36,020 bases of DNA from Bacillota bacterium (GCA_023451115.1 JAEXFV010000070.1:1-36020), one strand, 5' to 3'; counted from the first letter of the stretch, positions 23,519 through 31,675 are shown. The notes: generated from the sequence alone by a model not told the origin. Numbers and translations: made by a program.

Positions 23519-25075
23519 ATGAATGCATCCAAAAAAGCCGTGCGTATTTTGGCTTTGGTGCTGTGTCTAGTGACAGTACTGGCCCTTTGCGCACCCGCGC
23601 TGGCAGCCGCTACCTATAGCTATGTAGGCAGCGTATCCGTAGATAGCGATATCTATGCAAGCAACAACACGACTTCCGCCGTTGTGGCCAAGGTCTCCAA
23701 AGGCCAGGTTGTGGCCATCCGAGGCAAAGCAGGCAGCTTTTATCAGGTTGTATTAAACCCGCAAGATGCAACCGCATCCTACGGTTACATCCTGATCAGC
23801 AGCATTTCCAAAACTGCGATGGCATCTTCCAGCAAACAAAACCCTGTTACGCTCACGGGCAGCACAGCTGGTTCAACCAGCGGTACCGGTGAGGCTGGCT
23901 ACATTACCAACTGCAGCAGCTACGTGAATTTCCGCGCAACGGCTTCTGCCAGCGGCACAAAGTTGGGCACCCTGTCGAAAAACACGGCTGTGACCATCTT
24001 GGGTACAGAGGGTAGCTTCTATAAGGTGATAGCCAACGGCAAAACCGGTTATGTATCCGCGGCTTATGTGGCAAAAGGGACTGCAGGCGGCAGCTCCTCC
24101 AGTTCTGGCAGCAGTTCTTCCAGTGGCACTGCTGGCTACATTACCAATTGCAATAGCTATGTGAATTTCCGCGCAACGGCTTCCGCCAGCGGCTCCAAGC
24201 TGGGCACCCTGTCCAAGGGCCAGGCGGTAACCATCTTGGGTACCGAAGGGAAATTCTATAAGGTTGAAGCCAACGGCAAGACCGGCTATGTGTCCAAGGA
24301 CTATGTGGCCACCGGCAGCGCGTCCAATGGCGGCGGCAGCAGCACTACTACCCCTGGCACCACCAGCGGCAGTTCTATTGGCTATGCAGATATGCGGGTT
24401 GCTTCTGACCTGAATTATGCCAACCTGAGCTCTTCTGTAAAGAAGCTGCTTGCTTCCGGTCAGAGCAAATATAGCGATGCGGTAGGTTATATCTACTCCC
24501 CTGGCGGGCTGATTTCTGCTCCTATCCGTTATGACAAGAACTTGAAGCTTCTGTCCAGCTCCTATAATTATGTGAGCAGCTTCTATAATGTTCTTACTCG
24601 TAATATTGTAGTGACGGCACACAACAACCGTAAGAGCTCTTCTAACCCCATGTTCCATTATCTGCACCACTATCAGGAGAAGGCCCTGGGTTATTCCAAG
24701 TGCCAGTCCAGCACCTGCGGCAAGAGCCTGAGCAGTGTGAAGGATCTCAACTCTTCCTCTTACCGCACTTGGGAAATCCCGATTTTCGGTTATTCCAAGT
24801 GGGAACTGTGGGCCATGTATGAAACTCCCGAAACCGAACCAAAGGCAACCATCAACTATAACGTACAGCATCTGAGCAATGCCAGTTCCAGCACCATTCA
24901 GACCTGGATCAACTATCAGCTCAGCCGTGCGCAAGCCTCCGGTTCTATGGGTAAGGTGTTCAACTCCAACGTAAGGACCAACGATGTATTCCTGACCCTG
25001 TATACCTGCGGCGACGAATATGACTCCTCTAGCGCTCAGTCCCGTGTATACTTCTTCTTCCGGGCTGTAAAGTAA
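23519..25075 (+). CDS. Secreted triple-SH3 class B sortase-like protein (2)
   Basis: A 518-residue protein. It has a signal peptide with cleavage after APALA (about residue 29), one divergent SH3-like domain at about 35-97, two near-identical SH3b repeats (127-186 and 207-266) in Ser/Gly/Thr-rich linkers, then a sortase-like domain from about 315. His368 (VVTAHNNRK), Cys497 (LTLYTCGDE) and Arg509 (AQSRVYFFF) keep the triad, although the residue before His is Ala rather than the usual Gly. The Cys395/Cys400 insert (GYSKCQSSTCGKSL) matches sortase 1. AAAGGAGG precedes the ATG. It is probably wall-bound through the SH3 domains. Confidence 0.88.
   Translation: MNASKKAVRILALVLCLVTVLALCAPALAAATYSYVGSVSVDSDIYASNNTTSAVVAKVSKGQVVAIRGKAGSFYQVVLNPQDATASYGYILISSISKTAMASSSKQNPVTLTGSTAGSTSGTGEAGYITNCSSYVNFRATASASGTKLGTLSKNTAVTILGTEGSFYKVIANGKTGYVSAAYVAKGTAGGSSSSSGSSSSSGTAGYITNCNSYVNFRATASASGSKLGTLSKGQAVTILGTEGKFYKVEANGKTGYVSKDYVATGSASNGGGSSTTTPGTTSGSSIGYADMRVASDLNYANLSSSVKKLLASGQSKYSDAVGYIYSPGGLISAPIRYDKNLKLLSSSYNYVSSFYNVLTRNIVVTAHNNRKSSSNPMFHYLHHYQEKALGYSKCQSSTCGKSLSSVKDLNSSSYRTWEIPIFGYSKWELWAMYETPETEPKATINYNVQHLSNASSSTIQTWINYQLSRAQASGSMGKVFNSNVRTNDVFLTLYTCGDEYDSSSAQSRVYFFFRAVK
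23897..24316 (+). repeat. Tandem SH3b repeat inside sortase 2
   Basis: Two copies of about 180 bp, offset by 240 bp (23897-24076 and 24137-24316), encode nearly identical SH3b domains (GYITNC.SYVNFRATASASG.KLGTLSK). The nucleotide copies are also close, suggesting recent duplication or homogenisation. Confidence 0.8.
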
Positions 25076-25145
25076 GGAATTTGGGAGCCAGAGTAAACTT
25101 TGTTTTGTACATTGAATGCTCAAAACAGGATGATTTTGTAACAGG

Positions 25146-25180
25146 AAAGAAGCGGAGCGTATGTCTCCGCTTCTTTTGTT
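25146..25180 (+). terminator. Terminator after sortase 2
   Basis: AAGAAGCGGAG / CTCCGCTTCTT hairpin with a 7-nt loop, followed by TTGTTT. Confidence 0.85.
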
Positions 25181-25225
25181 TGCGCCTTGGCTTTTCATGT
25201 GATTCAAGTAGAGAAAACTCCTGCG

Positions 25226-25254
25226 TTGACAAACCGCTGATAAATCAATAACAT
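25226..25254 (+). promoter_or_regulatory. Promoter candidate for the VanW-domain gene
   Basis: TTGACA (25226-25231), a 17-nt spacer and TAACAT (25249-25254). The start codon is about 85 nt further on. Confidence 0.5.
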
Positions 25255-25341
25255 AAAATAAAAGGCTATGGACTTGGCTTTAGGAAGCCCCGCATCAACC
25301 GTTCAAATTGACATAGCATCATCTCACGGAAGGGCGAGAAA

Positions 25342-26814
25342 ATGGAAACAGGTAAAAGAAAAAGACAGGCATTACGTGTTTTGCGAGGCATATTGGTGCT
25401 GTTGGCGTTTAGCTGTGCAGCGGTAGGAATTTTGCTGGTATTGGAACGGCGTGATTATCTGGGTGCCACTACGCTGGGAGAGGATGCGGTATTTTGTAAA
25501 GGCGTTTCCATAGCAGGCGTTGATTTAGGTGGGAAAACCAGGCAGGAAGCGATGGATCTTTTGCGACAGCAGGAGCAGGCGCAACTTGCTCAGGTGCAGT
25601 TTGTGCTGGATACCGGGAAGGAAGCAATCACCGTTACCGCGGCGGATATGCTGGTAAATTTTGATACCCAACAAGTCATAGAGACGGGCCTTGCTTTGGG
25701 GAATACGGGAACCTATGCGCAGCAGCGCAAGGAAAAAGAAGCATTGTTGGAGCAACCCGTGGATTTGCCCATTCAATATACGTTGGGTGTAGCGCCTCTT
25801 CGGAATAAATTACAAATTCTAAAGCAAAAAGTGGATACGCAGCCGAAAAATGCAGCAGTCGAAATGGATCTGTCGGTAGAGGGCTGGTTCCGCTACACGC
25901 AAGGAGAACCGGGCAGACAGTTGGATGTGGATACGCTAATGGCCACATTGGCGCAACGGGCAGCAGACAGAGCGTTTGGCCAGGTAGAACTGCCGCTGGT
26001 TTATACACAGCCAGAAATCACCGTAGAGCAGTTGCAGGAGCGCTTGGTAAAGCGCGGCAGCGCGGAGACTTCGTTTGCCAGGAGCCCTTATAACCGCACG
26101 GACAGGGTATTTAATGTAAAAAAAGCCGCGGGGCTTATCAACGGCTTCGTGTTAAAGCCAGGCGAAACCTTTTCCACCAATGACACGTTGGGTCCGCGTA
26201 CTTACGAATTGGGGTGGAAACCTGCCCCGGCCTATGTGAGAGGCGCAACGGAAGACCAGGCAGGGGGAGGTGTGTGCCAAGTAAGCTCTACTCTTTATGC
26301 AGCAGTGGTGAAGGCGGATCTGGAGATCGTATACCGTCGCAACCATTCCAGCACAGTGGGGTATATTCCCCGAGGTTTGGATGCTACCATCAATACCGGC
26401 ACCATAGATTTTCAGTTTAAAAACAATACTTCGTCGGATATTTATATCTTTGCCTATACGGTTGACAGCGATGATGGAGAAGTGCCCCAGGGAATGGATG
26501 ACAAAACAGTACATGTAGAAGTATTCGGAGCGCCTTTGCCAGAGGCGTATGACGAAATCCGCTTGGAAAGCGAGAAGATAGAAACACTGCATCCCTCTCA
26601 GGCCATGGAGGTGGTGGTGGACACCACGGTGCCTTCTGATTATTATAAAGAGGATGTAAAACGCTCCAATGGATCCCGGTGGCAATCCTATAAAGTTTAT
26701 TATAAGAATGGAGTTGAGATCAATAGGGAAGAGCTGGCCGAGAGCGTTTATAAAGCCTGGGCAGGCAAAATTACTGTTGGCGTAGGCTATTATGCCGCCA
26801 CAAGCGCCGCTTAG
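25342..26814 (+). CDS. VanW-domain protein (putative L,D-transpeptidase type), membrane anchored
   Basis: A 490-residue protein. An N-terminal helix (about residues 13-35) anchors it outside the cell. Residues about 55-225 look like the peptidoglycan-binding PF12229-type domains that precede VanW in Clostridia (GVSIAGVDLGGKTRQEAMDLL). The VanW domain (about 250-385) has FNVKKAAGLINGFVLKPGETFSTND and AGGGVCQVSSTLYAAV with the conserved Cys312. VanW domains of Clostridioides difficile have been reported to form 3-3 peptidoglycan cross-links; I infer the same here. The C-terminal 100 residues resemble a G5-like extracellular tail. Its place among sortases supports a wall role. Confidence 0.85.
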   Translation: METGKRKRQALRVLRGILVLLAFSCAAVGILLVLERRDYLGATTLGEDAVFCKGVSIAGVDLGGKTRQEAMDLLRQQEQAQLAQVQFVLDTGKEAITVTAADMLVNFDTQQVIETGLALGNTGTYAQQRKEKEALLEQPVDLPIQYTLGVAPLRNKLQILKQKVDTQPKNAAVEMDLSVEGWFRYTQGEPGRQLDVDTLMATLAQRAADRAFGQVELPLVYTQPEITVEQLQERLVKRGSAETSFARSPYNRTDRVFNVKKAAGLINGFVLKPGETFSTNDTLGPRTYELGWKPAPAYVRGATEDQAGGGVCQVSSTLYAAVVKADLEIVYRRNHSSTVGYIPRGLDATINTGTIDFQFKNNTSSDIYIFAYTVDSDDGEVPQGMDDKTVHVEVFGAPLPEAYDEIRLESEKIETLHPSQAMEVVVDTTVPSDYYKEDVKRSNGSRWQSYKVYYKNGVEINREELAESVYKAWAGKITVGVGYYAATSAA

Positions 26815-26992
26815 AAACGATCTTATGACGGGAGTGGAATATCGTTAAAAAAAAGTTCATACCTGGCTGCTGGTCTCTACTCCAAGGTGATGGTACAATA
26901 AGGATGAGATGGTAATGTATAGAGAAATGGCTTTAAACCATAATCTTGGACGGGCTTAACGATTTACCAGTGCCCAGGAAGGGGGAAATCCC

Positions 26993-27880
26993 ATGAATAA
27001 ACGGCAGTTCAGCCGGCTGATGATGATTTTGTCTTTGGCGCTGGTGTGCTTTCTGGTTTTCCCAACGGCAGTTGCCTTTGCATCCGTGCAGCAGACGGAG
27101 AAGGATGCTCCATTCACCCGTGCCCAGCTAAAAGTTAAGGCCCAAACCTATTTAATGAGCCAGCCCTCCAATGCCGGCAAGTACCGTTTGATGCGGGTGC
27201 CAAGCGGCGCTTTGGTCATCCGGCTTTCCTCCAAGGGGAGTTATGATTATGTACAATGCGGGGGCTATGTGGGCTATATCCACAATCGTTACCTGACCAG
27301 CAGTTGGGGAAAAGGGAAAATCGGCTCCATTATCGTCCCTGGTACCACAATAGAATATCCCATATTGATTGCCAGTGATAACGCCTATTACATGACGCAC
27401 GATGAAAAAGGCATCAAAAACAGCGCAGGCTCTATTTTTGCCGACTTTCGCAATGTGGAGCCGGATCGCAGAAAAAACCTGATTTTGTATGGCCACAACA
27501 GGAAAGATGGTTCCATGTTTGCTCCTTTACACAACTATAAAGATAACAGCTTTTTTTTGAAACATGATGGTATAACGGTGGAATTCAATGGAGAATTGGG
27601 GTTTGAACAGGAGGAGCGTGTTTTCCATGTGTTCGCATCGGCAGTGATGCATACCAGAGAAGATATGAACTATTGGCGCACCCAATTTGCAGACCAGCAG
27701 GCGTTTTCCGATTTTGTGCAAGCGATTTATGAAACATGTAAGCAAAAAGCAAAGCTGGGGGATGGACAAGTAATTTCAGGATTTCGGTCAAAGTCTGTAA
27801 AGCAATTGCTTACTTTGTCCACTTGTACGCATCCGGATGATAAAACAGGGCGATACGTGGTATTTGCATATCATGATTAG
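26993..27880 (+). CDS. Secreted SH3-class B sortase-like protein (3)
   Basis: A 295-residue protein with a signal peptide or N-terminal anchor (RLMMILSLALVCFLVFPTAVAFA), a short divergent SH3-like domain at about 50-101, then a sortase B domain. Triad residues are His168 (LYGHNRKDGSMFAPLHNY), Cys278 (LTLSTCTHPDD) and Arg287 (GRYVVFA). It is closer to classical class B sortases than proteins 1 and 2: it has the normal YGHN and TLSTC motifs and lacks the Cys-pair insert. AGGAAGGGGG precedes the ATG. No sorting-signal substrate is adjacent. Confidence 0.9.
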   Translation: MNKRQFSRLMMILSLALVCFLVFPTAVAFASVQQTEKDAPFTRAQLKVKAQTYLMSQPSNAGKYRLMRVPSGALVIRLSSKGSYDYVQCGGYVGYIHNRYLTSSWGKGKIGSIIVPGTTIEYPILIASDNAYYMTHDEKGIKNSAGSIFADFRNVEPDRRKNLILYGHNRKDGSMFAPLHNYKDNSFFLKHDGITVEFNGELGFEQEERVFHVFASAVMHTREDMNYWRTQFADQQAFSDFVQAIYETCKQKAKLGDGQVISGFRSKSVKQLLTLSTCTHPDDKTGRYVVFAYHD

Positions 27881-28011
27881 CTTGTGAACGGCCAAAACTG
27901 AAACTGCGATAAGTAAAAACAATGGAAGGATGCGCTTTGTATATAAAATGAATAGATAATTTGGCCTCTTGTTAAAAAAAGATAAAGATATTAATTATAT
28001 CAGGAAACCTA
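27881..28011. other. AT-rich spacer between sortase 3 and the oadB promoter
   Basis: This is the first 130 nt of the 335-nt gap between genes. It is AT-rich, with no convincing terminator for the sortase gene and no ORF with a ribosome binding site. The remainder of the gap is the promoter and riboswitch described next. Confidence 0.5.
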
Positions 28012-28041
28012 TTTACATGAGAGTCATATTCAAGGTATAAT
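28012..28041 (+). promoter_or_regulatory. Promoter of the riboswitch-oadB transcript
   Basis: TTTACA (28012-28017), an 18-nt spacer and TATAAT (28036-28041). It is 7 nt upstream of the first base of riboswitch helix P1. Confidence 0.75.
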
Positions 28042-28048
28042 ACGGCTT

Positions 28049-28142
28049 GTAAAAGGGAGTAACGAGTATCCATAATAGGATATGGCAAAAAGCGTCAATA
28101 CGGCCTTCGGCCCGCATTTGCCTCAAATCGTGAGACTTTTAC
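28049..28142 (+). ncRNA. yybP-ykoY family (Mn2+) riboswitch aptamer
   Basis: P1 pairs GTAAAAG (28049-28055) with CTTTTAC (28136-28142). The conserved 5' loop AAAGGGAGTAACG, the internal GTCAATACGG segment and the 3' GTGAGAC strand running into CTTTTACC are the landmarks of this family. P2 is GTATCC/GGATAT (28066-28083) and a GGCC/GGCC hairpin is at 28102-28112. Members sense Mn2+ and usually switch genes on. The first loop reads AGTAA where AGTAG is more usual. Confidence 0.75.
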
Positions 28143-28169
28143 CGCTCTTTGGCGCGGTAAAAGTTTTTT
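28135..28169 (+). terminator. Riboswitch-controlled terminator
   Basis: ACTTTTACCGC (28135-28145) pairs with GCGGTAAAAGT (28154-28164), followed by TTTTT. The left arm contains the 3' strand of aptamer P1, so P1 and the terminator are mutually exclusive. Ligand binding should therefore turn expression on. Confidence 0.85.
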
Positions 28170-28215
28170 GTTGCCAAAGCGCAAGTAAATTTTTTAAAAG
28201 CGAGGGGGATATTCT

Positions 28216-29322
28216 TTGGAACTGTTTGGGGAACTGTTTGGAAATGTGGTGAATTTTACCTGGGCGCAAGGCCTTATGATTTTGATTGGCTGCGTGCTGA
28301 TCTATTTGGCAATCAGGCGGGATATGGAACCTGCGCTGTTGCTGCCTATGGGATTTGGCGCAATCTTAGTAAACCTGCCTTTTGCCAATACGGAAGCCAT
28401 TGAAACGCTGTTTAACGCCGGTATTGCAACAGAGCTGTTCCCACTGCTGTTGTTTATTGGCATTGGTGCGATGATTGACTTTGGGCCACTGCTGAGTAAT
28501 CCTAAAATGATGCTCTTTGGCGCTGCCGCCCAGTTCGGTATTTTCTTTACGCTGGCTATGGCCTCTTTGATTGGGTTTGATTTAAGGGATGCAGCGTCTA
28601 TCGCTATTATCGGCGCTGCGGACGGCCCTACCTCCATCTTCGTAGCCAACTATTTTGGCTCCCAGTATCAAGGTGCAATTATGGTGGCGGCTTATTCCTA
28701 CATGGCGTTGGTTCCCATTGTGCAGCCTCCTGTCATTCGTATGATGACCACGAAAAAGGAACGGCTGATCCGCATGCCCTACAAGCCAAGCAATGTAACC
28801 CAGCTTACCAAGATCTTATTCCCTATTTTTGTTACGGTATTGGCGGGTGCAGTAGCCCCCAAATCAGCAGAGCTGATCGGGTTCCTGATGTTTGGCAACT
28901 TATTGCGCGAATGCGGTGTGCTGGGCAGCCTCAGCGAAACTGCCCAAAAAGTATTGGCCAATTTGGTCACCTTGTTGCTGGGCCTGTCCGTAGCATTTAA
29001 GATGCAGGCGGAACTCTTTGTCACGGTTGAAACGCTGGTCATCATTGGCCTTGGGTTGGTTGCGTTTATTTTTGATACCGTTGGCGGCGTAGCATTTGCA
29101 AAGCTTTTAAACCTGTTCAGCAAAAACAAGATAAATCCCATGATCGGTGCAGCGGGCATTTCCGCGTTTCCTATGGCGTCCCGTGTCGTGCATAAGATGG
29201 GATTGCAGGAGGATCCGTATAACTTCCTGCTCATGCATGCAGCAGGCGCAAACGTAAGCGGCCAGGTTGCATCGGTAATTGCAGGCGGTTTGATTATCAC
29301 ACTGGTGGAAAATCTGCTATAA
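28216..29322 (+). CDS. Sodium-pumping decarboxylase beta-subunit family protein (OadB-like), orphan
   Basis: A 368-residue protein with about nine to eleven membrane helices. It is a clear OadB/GcdB/MmdB homologue: IGIGAMIDFGPLLSNPKMMLFGAAAQ, the key IIGAADGPTSIFVA with Asp136 at the cation site, and the C-terminal SAFPMASRVVHKMGL and NFLLMHAAGANVSGQVA. These subunits couple decarboxylation of biotin-bound carboxylate to Na+ export. No carboxyltransferase alpha subunit or biotin carrier lies nearby. The start is TTG at 28216 with GAGGGGG upstream. Control by a Mn2+-type riboswitch suggests a metal- or cation-homeostasis job, which is inference. A small gamma-like gene follows. Confidence 0.9.
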   Translation: MELFGELFGNVVNFTWAQGLMILIGCVLIYLAIRRDMEPALLLPMGFGAILVNLPFANTEAIETLFNAGIATELFPLLLFIGIGAMIDFGPLLSNPKMMLFGAAAQFGIFFTLAMASLIGFDLRDAASIAIIGAADGPTSIFVANYFGSQYQGAIMVAAYSYMALVPIVQPPVIRMMTTKKERLIRMPYKPSNVTQLTKILFPIFVTVLAGAVAPKSAELIGFLMFGNLLRECGVLGSLSETAQKVLANLVTLLLGLSVAFKMQAELFVTVETLVIIGLGLVAFIFDTVGGVAFAKLLNLFSKNKINPMIGAAGISAFPMASRVVHKMGLQEDPYNFLLMHAAGANVSGQVASVIAGGLIITLVENLL

Positions 29323-29338
29323 GGAGGGCGGCAATATA

Positions 29339-29503
29339 ATGATGAATTTACATATAGACGTTGCTGGTTTTTTGCAAACATTGCCCATCATGCTCAAAGG
29401 GATGATTGGAATTTTCCTGGTGATTGTGTTGATCTGGGCCTTTATTGCGGTGTTAAACCGGGCGACTGCTCCCAAAAAGAATAACCAAAAAGATGCTGAA
29501 TAG
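29339..29503 (+). CDS. OadG-like small single-helix protein
   Basis: A 54-residue ORF starting MMNLHIDVAGFLQTLPIMLKG, with one membrane helix (about residues 22-43, MIGIFLVIVLIWAFIAVLNR) and a Lys/Asn-rich tail. This is the shape of the gamma subunit of Na+-pumping decarboxylases, which anchors the complex beside OadB. AAGGAGGG overlaps the end of oadB, and a terminator follows, so the two genes form one unit. The assignment rests on position and topology, not on motifs. Confidence 0.65.
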   Translation: MMNLHIDVAGFLQTLPIMLKGMIGIFLVIVLIWAFIAVLNRATAPKKNNQKDAE

Positions 29504-29516
29504 GTAGCGGTTAAGC

Positions 29517-29551
29517 CGCCGGCTTGCGTAAAAGCAGGCCGGCGGTTTTTT
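29517..29551 (+). terminator. Terminator after the oadB-oadG-like pair
   Basis: CCGCCGGCTTGC / GCAGGCCGGCGG hairpin with a GTAAAA loop, followed by TTTTTT. Confidence 0.9.
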
Positions 29552-29563
29552 GTGTACCAAATT

Positions 29564-29593
29564 AAGACATTTTTCTACCTTGTATGCTATACT
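29564..29593 (+). promoter_or_regulatory. Promoter candidate for the protease-TPR gene
   Basis: AAGACA (29564-29569), an 18-nt spacer and TATACT (29588-29593), 25 nt before the start codon. Confidence 0.45.
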
Positions 29594-29618
29594 AAAACAA
29601 ACAGGAGGTGGGTGTGTT

Positions 29619-31460
29619 ATGCAAACAGCAAAGCGCTGGAAAGTGGTTTGTAGCCATCTCTTATTGCTTTTCCTGCTGGTAGCAGGCGCTTTTCCCACTC
29701 ATGCAGACGATGGTGTGCCGATGCCGGCGGTAGATGCCCGTGAAAGCGTATTCCGTATTTTTTGCATGCTAGAAGAGGGCATTGCTTCCGGAACTGGCTT
29801 TGTTGTAGGGCAGGATGAGGAAGGAACCTATATTGCCACCAACTATCATGTGGTGTCGGAAGCGCAGGAGGAGGATATTCTGCTGATCTCCCATAATGGA
29901 GACGAGGTTACAGCCCGGGTTATAGAATATCAACCGGATGTTGATATTTGTTTCATGAAGACCAGCGAGCCCATTCCCGGTGCGCAGCCGCTCCCGCTGG
30001 CACAGGAGGACCCTTTGGTGGGAAGCGCAGTATATGCAATCGGCTTTCCAGGGGCTGGAGACTATTTGATGGATGAGATGGCCTATCATTATGAGGATAC
30101 CACCATTACCAACGGCATTGTCAGCGCGTTGCGCAAGAGGACGGTGGGCACGCAAAAAGTAACTTACCTGCAGATGAACGTAGCCATTAACCCGGGAAAC
30201 TCTGGCGGACCGCTGGTAAACGGAGAAGGTACTGTCGTTGGCATCAATACATTTATTGTTACAGCAGACGATGCTGTAGATATGTTTGTTGCAGTGAGCA
30301 CCCAACATCTGACCCAATTGCTGCAGCAGTGCGGTGTTGCTTATGTGAACCCGGAGCAGGAACAGACGGGAAATGCATCCCCGGAGCAGGCAGAGAGTAA
30401 CCCCAATATCTCTTTGCCTACTGAACAAAACCAACAAGGGTTGCAGGCGGGCTGGCTTGTGTTGACTGGCTTTGCCGGATGTGCTGCTATTGTAGGGGCG
30501 GCACTGCTGCTACGTGCTTGGAAGAGGCCTGGGGGATATCTATCTCGAAACAGCGTTGCACAGGGCTGCAACATCCCGCAACAGGAGGCGACAACGCTCC
30601 AAAAGCAAGCCCCACAAACAGCGGCGGTAGAGCAAAGGGGGCAATCTGCCCAAACGGAGCAGAACGAAGCCGGGCTTACCAAAGGCAAAGCCATTGTGGT
30701 TTGCTGCGTGGCGCTGGTAAGCAGCACCATGATCATCGGGTGGGCGATCAATGAAGTGAACTACCGTAAAGCGGGGGCTAGCCTATCACAAGGGGATTTT
30801 TACGGCGGCTATCAGGCGATTGCCAGCGTGTTCCCAGGTTACCGGGAGTCGGAGGAGTTGAAACAGTATGCTTTGGCAGGCACCCTTATGGAGCATGGGG
30901 ATTATGAAGGGGGAAAAAAGCTGTTTTTGCAATTGCATGGGAGATGGAGCGCAGAGGTTTTAGCAAAAGAATGCGACTATCGTCAGGCACAGGCGTTAAT
31001 GGAAAACGGGGAATTAGAGCAAGCAAAGGAATTATTTACAGCGCTTAGCGGATATCGGCAGGCGGACGATTGGCTGCTGGAATGTGACTACCGGCATGCG
31101 GTTGCCTTGTTAAAAGCAAAAAATTATTCTGAAGCCCGAAAGTGGTTTGCACAATTGGGCGCCAAGGATTATCGGGATGCTGCCCAGCTGCTTACCGAGG
31201 CTACCTATCGACAGGGGATGGATGCTTATGAAAAGCAGGACTATGTTACTGCGTTGCGCGTGATGGGGATGCTGGGAAGCTATTTTGAGGCAAAAGACTG
31301 GTACGAGAAAAGCAAAAACAAGGTATACCAAATAGCAATAAATGATATGGAGGAGGGAACGCGGCAAAGCTGCCAAAGGGCAGCCTGGTATTTCCGCATG
31401 CTTCCGGGTTATCAGGACGCGGACATTTATTTACAAAAGCTTGCAGGATATTCATGGTAA
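29619..31460 (+). CDS. Trypsin-like serine protease with membrane segments and TPR-like repeats
   Basis: A 613-residue protein. The signal or anchor is at about 8-26, then an HtrA-type protease domain at 40-240 with His77 (TNYHVVS), Asp109 or Asp107 (QPDVDICFMK) and Ser195 (NPGNSGGPL). There is no PDZ domain. A membrane helix lies at about 278-299, a polar Gln/Thr-rich stretch follows, and a second helix is at about 357-377. The last 230 residues are repeated CDYRxAxALxxxxxYxxAxxxFxxL units of TPR type. Topology suggests an extracellular protease and extracellular repeats joined by a cytoplasmic loop. AGGAGG precedes the ATG at 29619; the open frame to 29550 lacks a site. Stress or wall quality control is inference. 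Confidence 0.85.
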   Translation: MQTAKRWKVVCSHLLLLFLLVAGAFPTHADDGVPMPAVDARESVFRIFCMLEEGIASGTGFVVGQDEEGTYIATNYHVVSEAQEEDILLISHNGDEVTARVIEYQPDVDICFMKTSEPIPGAQPLPLAQEDPLVGSAVYAIGFPGAGDYLMDEMAYHYEDTTITNGIVSALRKRTVGTQKVTYLQMNVAINPGNSGGPLVNGEGTVVGINTFIVTADDAVDMFVAVSTQHLTQLLQQCGVAYVNPEQEQTGNASPEQAESNPNISLPTEQNQQGLQAGWLVLTGFAGCAAIVGAALLLRAWKRPGGYLSRNSVAQGCNIPQQEATTLQKQAPQTAAVEQRGQSAQTEQNEAGLTKGKAIVVCCVALVSSTMIIGWAINEVNYRKAGASLSQGDFYGGYQAIASVFPGYRESEELKQYALAGTLMEHGDYEGGKKLFLQLHGRWSAEVLAKECDYRQAQALMENGELEQAKELFTALSGYRQADDWLLECDYRHAVALLKAKNYSEARKWFAQLGAKDYRDAAQLLTEATYRQGMDAYEKQDYVTALRVMGMLGSYFEAKDWYEKSKNKVYQIAINDMEEGTRQSCQRAAWYFRMLPGYQDADIYLQKLAGYSW

Positions 31461-31556
31461 ATCATGCAAAGGAAAGTGTAGCATTATATAACATTGATAC
31501 ATACAAAAAAAGCTACTAATATTATACTAAAAATAATTTTCGAATCTTGTTTGATG

Positions 31557-31565
31557 TGCTATAAT
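31557..31565 (+). promoter_or_regulatory. Extended -10 promoter candidate for the Spo0A-C-like gene
   Basis: TGCTATAAT (TG at 31557-31558, TATAAT at 31560-31565) without a clear -35. The leader is about 105 nt. The rest of the 215-nt gap is AT-rich with nothing else recognised. Confidence 0.4.
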
Positions 31566-31675
31566 GAGGAAATAATCTGCTAAAACATTTTTAGGGCAAA
31601 AAATATATCTGTTTAACATTAGGCAATTTGCATGCTCCAATTTATGCAAAAGAACCTGACGGGGAGGCGGCCATA

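Noticed and set aside
23873..25207. A 444-codon open frame on the minus strand
   Set aside because: It is the antisense of the SH3-sortase gene. The Ala/Gly/Ile-rich composition comes from the Ser/Gly-rich repeats on the coding strand.
28049..28169. Na+-sensing riboswitch instead of yybP-ykoY
   Set aside because: A Na+ sensor would suit a Na+ pump, but the loop and P1 sequences match yybP-ykoY landmarks. A covariance-model search is needed to be final.
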